Assembly: GCA_905182985.1 (NCBI GenBank)
Contig: CAJJDN010000228.1
Span: 35,549-56,565, forward strand
Length of the DNA stretch: 21,017 nt
Direction of reading: 5' to 3'
Source of the DNA: Paramecium sonneborni
Taxonomy: Eukaryota; Ciliophora; Oligohymenophorea; Peniculida; Parameciidae
Of this stretch, positions 21,000 to 21,017 are shown piece after piece; position 1 is the first letter of the stretch, and each line of letters begins with the position of its first letter. The position numbers and the translations under genes are program-made. The notes under the pieces are model-generated. The model did not search any database and had not been told where the DNA came from. It saw only the letters and a program-made list of their open reading frames with translations.

Positions 21000-21017
21000 C
21001 TATATTACTCATGACAG

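Noticed and set aside
1..21017. tRNA, rRNA, CRISPR, transposon or telomere repeats
   Set aside because: No cloverleaf-like GC stems, spaced repeats, transposase motifs or G-rich telomeric repeats were seen on either strand.

Overview
The window reads as macronuclear-type DNA from a ciliate that uses TAA and TAG as glutamine and TGA as the only stop, most likely Paramecium or a close relative. The evidence is a reading frame of 3,168 codons (11151-20657) full of in-frame TAA/TAG and free of TGA until its end, a second open frame of 488 codons (2825-4291, minus), very high A+T, and tiny spliceosomal introns of about 22-29 nt, mostly GTA...TAG. Under the standard code almost every real gene here is invisible.

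Layout. 1-757: no supportable gene. 758-1513 (+): C-terminal part of a WD40 protein with no visible start. 1800-2320 (+): weak two-exon candidate. 2825-4291 (-): protein with an N-terminal Cys/His cluster, a helical stretch and a WD40-like C-terminal half. 5932-6782 (-): Ser/Gln-rich protein of unknown function, broken by one single-base frame shift. 7304-10519 (-): protein kinase-like gene with several small introns and frame breaks. 11151-20657 (+): a giant STAND/NLR-like protein (helical N-terminal region, NACHT-type P-loop NTPase, pentapeptide repeats, about 14 WD40-like blades). 20892-20999 (-): last exon of a gene that runs off the right edge.

Assembly. Two single 'n' bases (4762 and 9337) each separate two near-identical copies of about 1.1-1.2 kb (3531-4761 = 4763-5990; 8232-9336 = 9338-10442). 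This is what overlapping contig ends look like when they are joined without being merged, so the repeated gene fragments should probably not be counted twice. The first pair differs by one in-frame codon, which points to two alleles. Frame breaks are concentrated in the genes of the gapped central part, while the 9.5 kb gene to the right has none.

Function. Three of the genes encode WD40-type scaffolds and one a kinase-like protein. The giant gene has the STAND plan of a nucleotide-switch module coupled to a propeller sensor or scaffold. The kinase gene and the giant gene are divergent, separated by about 630 bp. No RNA gene, CRISPR array, transposon or telomeric repeat was recognised.
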